Below are positions 60,399 to 64,000 of a stretch of 64,000 bases of DNA, piece by piece. The position numbers and the translations under genes are program-made. Each line of letters opens with the position of its first letter. The first letter of the stretch is position 1. The stretch comes from Thermococcus sp. 18S1 (GTDB lineage Archaea; Methanobacteriota_B; Thermococci; Thermococcales; Thermococcaceae). The stretch covers positions 496,001-560,000 of the forward strand of contig NZ_SNUU01000001.1 in NCBI RefSeq assembly GCF_012027645.1, written 5' to 3'. The notes under the pieces are model-generated. The model worked only from the letters and a program-made list of their open reading frames with translations. It had not been told where the DNA came from and ran no database searches.

Positions 60399-60926
60399 AT
60401 GGCCATCAAAGTTCATGCCCAGGAAACGCACGCGAGTGGTTCCAACCCCTCGGAGCGCGAGAGGCTTGAGAGGGAGATATCCAAGCTCTGCAGATACATA
60501 GGGCGCTCACCCTGGGTGTTCCACGTGAACAGCGGCAGCTGCAACGGCTGCGACATCGAGATAATAGCCGCGTTAACGCCGAGGTACGACGCCGAACGCT
60601 TCGGTGTGAAGCTCGTCGGAACGCCGAGGCACGCCGACATACTGCTCGTGACCGGGCCCGTGACCGATCAGAGTCTCGAGAGGGTCAAGCTGGTCTACGA
60701 GCAGACGCCGGACCCCAAGGTCGTCATAGCCGTCGGAGCCTGCCCCACCGGCGGAAGCGTGTTCTTCGAGAGCCCGTTCACCAACGCGCCGCTGGACAAG
60801 CACATTCCCGTGGACGTCTTCGTGCCCGGCTGCCCGCCGAGGCCCGAGGCGATACTCTACGGAGTCGTGCTCGGCCTGCAGAAGCTGATAGAGAGAATTG
60901 AAGGTAAGGAGGGGAGCAAAGAATGA
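60399..60926 (+). CDS. mbhJ: Mbh hydrogenase small subunit J (NuoB-like)
   Basis: A 175-residue electron-transfer subunit carrying the proximal [4Fe-4S] cluster, with ligands Cys48 and Cys51 (SCNGCD), Cys115 (GACPTGG) and Cys145 (PGCPPRP), the NuoB pattern. It passes electrons from MbhN to the NiFe site in MbhL. GAGGAGGTGAG precedes ATG 60399; an upstream GTG at 60390 is less likely. Confidence 0.95.
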   Translation: MAIKVHAQETHASGSNPSERERLEREISKLCRYIGRSPWVFHVNSGSCNGCDIEIIAALTPRYDAERFGVKLVGTPRHADILLVTGPVTDQSLERVKLVYEQTPDPKVVIAVGACPTGGSVFFESPFTNAPLDKHIPVDVFVPGCPPRPEAILYGVVLGLQKLIERIEGKEGSKE

Positions 60927-61447
60927 ACGTTGACGAGTTCGTTAAGGTCTTTGGCGAGAGGTTCCCCGAGGCGGAGGTAAGGGTGAGCGAGAACAAGATG
61001 CCCCACCCGAAGAGGCGCATCTGGGTCGAGATAGACAGGGAGAGGTTCCACGACGCCATGAAGTTCATCAAGGAGCTCGACCCTAAGGCCCAGTTCTCCA
61101 TCATAATAGGGATAGACGCCGGCGACAGACTGCTCGCCAAGTACCACATGGAGATGTTCTGGGAGGATGGGGAGAGCCTGTCGCTCGTCATAGGCACGAG
61201 CGTCCCCAAGGATGACCCCAAGCTGCCAACGGTCACGGACATCTTCCCGAGCGCGCTGCCATACGAGAGGGAGAACCAGGAGTTCCTCGGCCTGCTCTTT
61301 GAGGGAATCCCCGACCCAAGGAGGCTCTTCCTGCCCGACGACTTTCCGGAGGGAATCTACCCGCTGAGGCTCGATGAGACCGGGATCAAGCCAGAGATGG
61401 TGAAGAACGCCGGCCACCCGTACAAGATAGGGGGTGCAAAGAAATGA
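60923..61447 (+). CDS. mbhK: Mbh subunit K (NuoC-like)
   Basis: A 174-residue soluble subunit related to NuoC, with the conserved region FPSALPYERENQEFLGLLFEG and the C-terminal tail that contacts MbhL. It stabilises the peripheral arm. ATGA overlaps with both mbhJ and mbhL. Confidence 0.94.
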   Translation: MNVDEFVKVFGERFPEAEVRVSENKMPHPKRRIWVEIDRERFHDAMKFIKELDPKAQFSIIIGIDAGDRLLAKYHMEMFWEDGESLSLVIGTSVPKDDPKLPTVTDIFPSALPYERENQEFLGLLFEGIPDPRRLFLPDDFPEGIYPLRLDETGIKPEMVKNAGHPYKIGGAKK

Positions 61448-62739
61448 ACGGAAAGCTTGAGTACTGGGTTAAGATACCCATCGGACCCATTCACCCCGCA
61501 CTGGAGGAGCCCGAGAAGTTCATCATCACGCTCGACGGTGAGAGGATAATCAACGTTGACGTCAAGCTCGGCTACAACCTCAGGGGCCTCGAATGGATAG
61601 CCATGAGGAGGAACTACATCCAGATACTCTACCTAGCGGAGAGAATATGCGGAATCTGTTCCTTCTCCCACAATCACACCTACTCCCGGGCCGTTGAGGA
61701 GATGGCTGGCATCGAGGTGCCGGAGAGGGCCGAGTACATCCGTGTGATAATCGGAGAGCTGGAGAGGATCCACTCCCACCTGCTCAACCTCGGAGTCGTT
61801 GGACACACCATAGGCTACGACACCACCCTCCACCTCAGCTGGCTCGCCCGCGAGCGCGTCATGGACATCCTAGAGGCCATCGGCGGCAACAGGGTCAACT
61901 ATTCCATCAACACCATCGGCGGTGTGAGGAGGGATCTGGAGGAGAAGCATATCAGGGCCATACTCGACATGATAGAGAACTACAGGAACGAAATCATGCC
62001 CAAGATAGAGGAGATATTCCTCTACGACCCAACGGTTGAGGCCCGCTTAAGGGACGCTGGAGTTATTCCAAAGAGAATCGCCATCGAGTACAGCGCCCAG
62101 GGACCGACCGCCAGAGGAAGCGGCGTGAAGAAGGACGTCCGCTACAACGAGAAGCTGAGCGTCTACCCCGACCTCGGCGTGAAGCCGATAACGCCCAAGG
62201 AGTTCACCGGCGTTGTCAAGGGAGACGTTTTCGACAGGATGGTGGTCCGCGTTGGAGAGCTCTGGCAGAGCATGGAGCTCATTGAGAGGGCCATAGACCA
62301 GATGCCGGAGGGCAAGATAAAGGCCGTTCCAAAGGACAACACCCTTCTGTTCCAGCTCAAGAAGGCCGAGGGGGAGGGAATAGGCAGGTACGAGGCGCCG
62401 CGCGGTGAGCTCATCCACTACGTCATGGGTCAGAAGGGCAAGGACGTTCCGGCGAAGTGGAAGATGCGTGAACCGACCTTCCCTAACCTGTTCGCGATAG
62501 CCAGGGCGCTTGTCGGCGAGCAGGTGGCGGACGTTCCCGTCGCGATAGCCTCGATAGACCCGTGCCTGAGCTGTACGGATAGGGTTGCTGTCATAGACAC
62601 GAACACCGGAAGGAAGAAGGTCCTCACTGAGAGGGACCTCCTTAAGCTCTCCATCGAGAAGACGAGGGAGCTAAACCCGAACGTTAAGGCAAAGCCCGAA
62701 GTTGTTGGAGTAGGCTGCCCGAGGGGTGGTGTCCTATGA
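61444..62739 (+). CDS. mbhL: Mbh NiFe hydrogenase large subunit L
   Basis: The 431-residue catalytic subunit. Both NiFe-binding motifs are intact: Cys69/Cys72 (RICGIC) and Cys374/Cys377 (DPCLSC). This separates a true H2-evolving Mbh from the related sulfur-linked Mbs/Mbx complexes, whose large subunit has lost part of this set. SFSHNHTY after the first motif is typical. About 54 residues follow the last cysteine. ATGA overlaps with mbhK and mbhM. Confidence 0.97.
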   Translation: MNGKLEYWVKIPIGPIHPALEEPEKFIITLDGERIINVDVKLGYNLRGLEWIAMRRNYIQILYLAERICGICSFSHNHTYSRAVEEMAGIEVPERAEYIRVIIGELERIHSHLLNLGVVGHTIGYDTTLHLSWLARERVMDILEAIGGNRVNYSINTIGGVRRDLEEKHIRAILDMIENYRNEIMPKIEEIFLYDPTVEARLRDAGVIPKRIAIEYSAQGPTARGSGVKKDVRYNEKLSVYPDLGVKPITPKEFTGVVKGDVFDRMVVRVGELWQSMELIERAIDQMPEGKIKAVPKDNTLLFQLKKAEGEGIGRYEAPRGELIHYVMGQKGKDVPAKWKMREPTFPNLFAIARALVGEQVADVPVAIASIDPCLSCTDRVAVIDTNTGRKKVLTERDLLKLSIEKTRELNPNVKAKPEVVGVGCPRGGVL

Positions 62740-63725
62740 ACGTCCTCTACGCAACGCTCGGATTCCTGGGAATTTACGCTTACGTATCCTTCGCTTCACT
62801 GCTCTGGGGAGGCATAGACAGGAAGCTGGTTGCGAGGATGCAGCGCAGGATGGGCCCCCCGCTGCTCCAGCCGTTCTACGACTTCCTGAAGCTGGTGAGC
62901 AAGGAGTCCATAATTCCAAGGGACGCCAACAAATTCTTCGAGCTGGCCCCCGTACTGGCCCTCGCCACCTCCATCGCCCTGCTCGCATACACCCCACTCG
63001 GCTTTGAACCCATCTTCGGAACCAAGGGCGACGTGATACTCTTCATCTACCTGCTGACCCTAATCGGCTTCCTCAGGGTCGTCGGTGCCGTTAGCTCGGG
63101 CTCTCCCTACGCCCAGATAGGCGCCCAGAGGGAGATGATAATCCTCGTCTCCAGGGAGGGGCCGATGATGCTGGCCCTCTTCACCATACTCTGGCGCCTC
63201 AGCGACCTCGGCGTTACAAAGCCGTTCAGCATGGGCACCTTCTACGAGCACAACGTCTGGGAGCTCGGGACGCCGATGAGCATAATAGGGGCAGTGGTAC
63301 TCCTGCTCGTCTTCCTCGCCTGGCTCGCCAGCGAGATTGAGGTCGGCTACTTCGACATCCCCGAGGCCGAGACCGAGCTCGCCGAGGGAACGATGGCCGA
63401 GTACAGCGGAAGGCACCTGGCCCTCTTCGAGCTGGCCAACGCAATAAAGGCCTTCGTGAGCGCGAGCCTTGTCGTGGCGATATTCTTCCCGTGGGGGCTC
63501 TCGGGCTACATCGGGCTCACGGGGTTTCCTGCGGTTGTCATAGACCTGCTCTTCCACACCCTCAAGGTCTTCGCCGTGCTCTTCGTGAGCATGAGCGTCT
63601 TCAGGGCGGTGACGGGAAGGCTCAGGATAAACCAGGCGGTGAGCCTGTTCTGGACCAGGATGCTTCCGGCGGCAATAGTGGGAGCACTGCTGCTGGCAAT
63701 AGACACCCTGGGGGTGGTGGCATGA
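62736..63725 (+). CDS. mbhM: Mbh subunit M (NuoH-like)
   Basis: A 329-residue membrane protein with about eight helices, the anchor of the hydrogenase arm. NuoH features: RMQRRMGPPLLQPFYDFLKL near the N-terminus and the acidic loop EVGYFDIPEAETELAEGTMAEYSG. It links MbhJ/L to the ion pumps. ATGA overlap with mbhL. Confidence 0.95.
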   Translation: MNVLYATLGFLGIYAYVSFASLLWGGIDRKLVARMQRRMGPPLLQPFYDFLKLVSKESIIPRDANKFFELAPVLALATSIALLAYTPLGFEPIFGTKGDVILFIYLLTLIGFLRVVGAVSSGSPYAQIGAQREMIILVSREGPMMLALFTILWRLSDLGVTKPFSMGTFYEHNVWELGTPMSIIGAVVLLLVFLAWLASEIEVGYFDIPEAETELAEGTMAEYSGRHLALFELANAIKAFVSASLVVAIFFPWGLSGYIGLTGFPAVVIDLLFHTLKVFAVLFVSMSVFRAVTGRLRINQAVSLFWTRMLPAAIVGALLLAIDTLGVVA

Positions 63726-64000
63726 GGGTCCCACCGACGCTCTCAGCCGTGCTGAGCAACCTGTTCAAGAAGCCGGCAACCAACCCGTTCCCAGCCAGCG
63801 ATCCGGTTCCGACTCCAGAGGGCTTCAGGGGCAAGCTCGTCTACTATCCCGACAAGTGCGTTGGCTGCAGGCTCTGCGTCATGGTCTGCCCGGCGGGGGT
63901 TATAGAGTACGTTCCAGAAGTCAGGAAGGTCACCTTCTGGCTCGGAAGGTGCGTCTTCTGCCAGCAGTGTGTGGACGTCTGCCCCGTGAAGGCCCTGGAG
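63722..64000 (+). CDS. mbhN: Mbh subunit N (NuoI-like ferredoxin), 3' end outside window
   Basis: The first 93 codons of the ferredoxin-like entry subunit. Two classical [4Fe-4S] motifs are complete: Cys46-Cys49-Cys52-Cys56 (CVGCRLCVMVCP) and Cys77-Cys80-Cys83-Cys87 (CVFCQQCVDVCP). It takes electrons from reduced ferredoxin and passes them to MbhJ. The start overlaps mbhM (ATGA); the gene continues beyond the window. Confidence 0.95.
   Translation, partial: MRVPPTLSAVLSNLFKKPATNPFPASDPVPTPEGFRGKLVYYPDKCVGCRLCVMVCPAGVIEYVPEVRKVTFWLGRCVFCQQCVDVCPVKALE

Overview
The window is a stretch of chromosome from a hyperthermophilic archaeon of the order Thermococcales, most likely a Thermococcus. This rests on a complete Mbh-type membrane hydrogenase operon, a glyceraldehyde-3-phosphate:ferredoxin oxidoreductase beside an archaeal fructose-1,6-bisphosphate aldolase/phosphatase, a pantoate kinase, a tetraether lipid synthase, a taw3 wyosine gene, an LrpA regulator, an intron-bearing tRNA-Trp, archaeal TATA boxes, and GGTG/GGAGGTG ribosome binding sites. 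The order lig - pantoate kinase - NhaC - UDG - tes and the GAPOR/FBPase pair look like the Thermococcus kodakarensis arrangement as I remember it. No rRNA, CRISPR array, insertion sequence or replication origin was found.

Layout. 1-7,110: a membrane Clp-fold protease, carbamate kinase, an FAD oxidoreductase, then GAPOR (glycolysis) and FBP aldolase/phosphatase (gluconeogenesis). Each of the last two has a near-perfect Thermococcales glycolytic motif, placed at the start site of one and upstream of the TATA box of the other. 7,200-17,520: tRNA-Trp with a box C/D guide RNA in its intron, lrpA, an RNA uracil-5 methyltransferase, a small HTH protein, a MinD-like ATPase, pyrE, a PrsW-like protease, DNA ligase, pantoate kinase, an NhaC antiporter and a family-4 uracil-DNA glycosylase. 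17,706-25,200: tetraether synthase with a small partner gene, a DUF2139 protein, LrgA/LrgB, Tfx, tRNA-Tyr, a class II aldolase, UPF0147 and a cobalamin adenosyltransferase.

25,271-28,722 is a visibly AT-rich accessory island: MazG, an McrB-like AAA+ GTPase with an N-terminal EVE/YTH-like reader domain, and an McrC-like PD-(D/E)xK nuclease. It looks like a modification-dependent (type IV) restriction operon. 28,874-32,360 holds a DUF302 gene, tRNA-His, taw3, a lipoate ligase, a candidate C/D sRNA, and a roughly 920-bp gene-free stretch packed with perfect inverted repeats, most with exactly 3-nt loops. Fragments of the same repeats flank tRNA-His.

32,361-55,631: an ER-type signal peptidase, DUF531, a helical-repeat protein, an M19 dipeptidase and a methyltransferase. 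These are followed by an unusual three-gene set: a 990-residue exported protein made of about ten OB-like repeats, a TctA-like membrane protein, and a membrane hydrolase with an inserted OB domain. Then come an S9 peptidase, a small kinase, an orphan pair of dipeptide-type ABC permeases, DUF47/PiT phosphate uptake, a frameshifted lipoprotein phosphoesterase, a second signal peptidase with a TasA-like small secreted protein, and the tRNA methylthiotransferase eMtaB. 55,866-64,000: an extended SurR-type operator and the mbhA-mbhN operon, which runs off the window end. This operon couples ferredoxin oxidation to H2 evolution and ion pumping, and so uses the reduced ferredoxin that GAPOR makes. 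Strand-specific start choices were made by looking for a ribosome binding site 4-9 nt upstream; where this was ambiguous it is stated.
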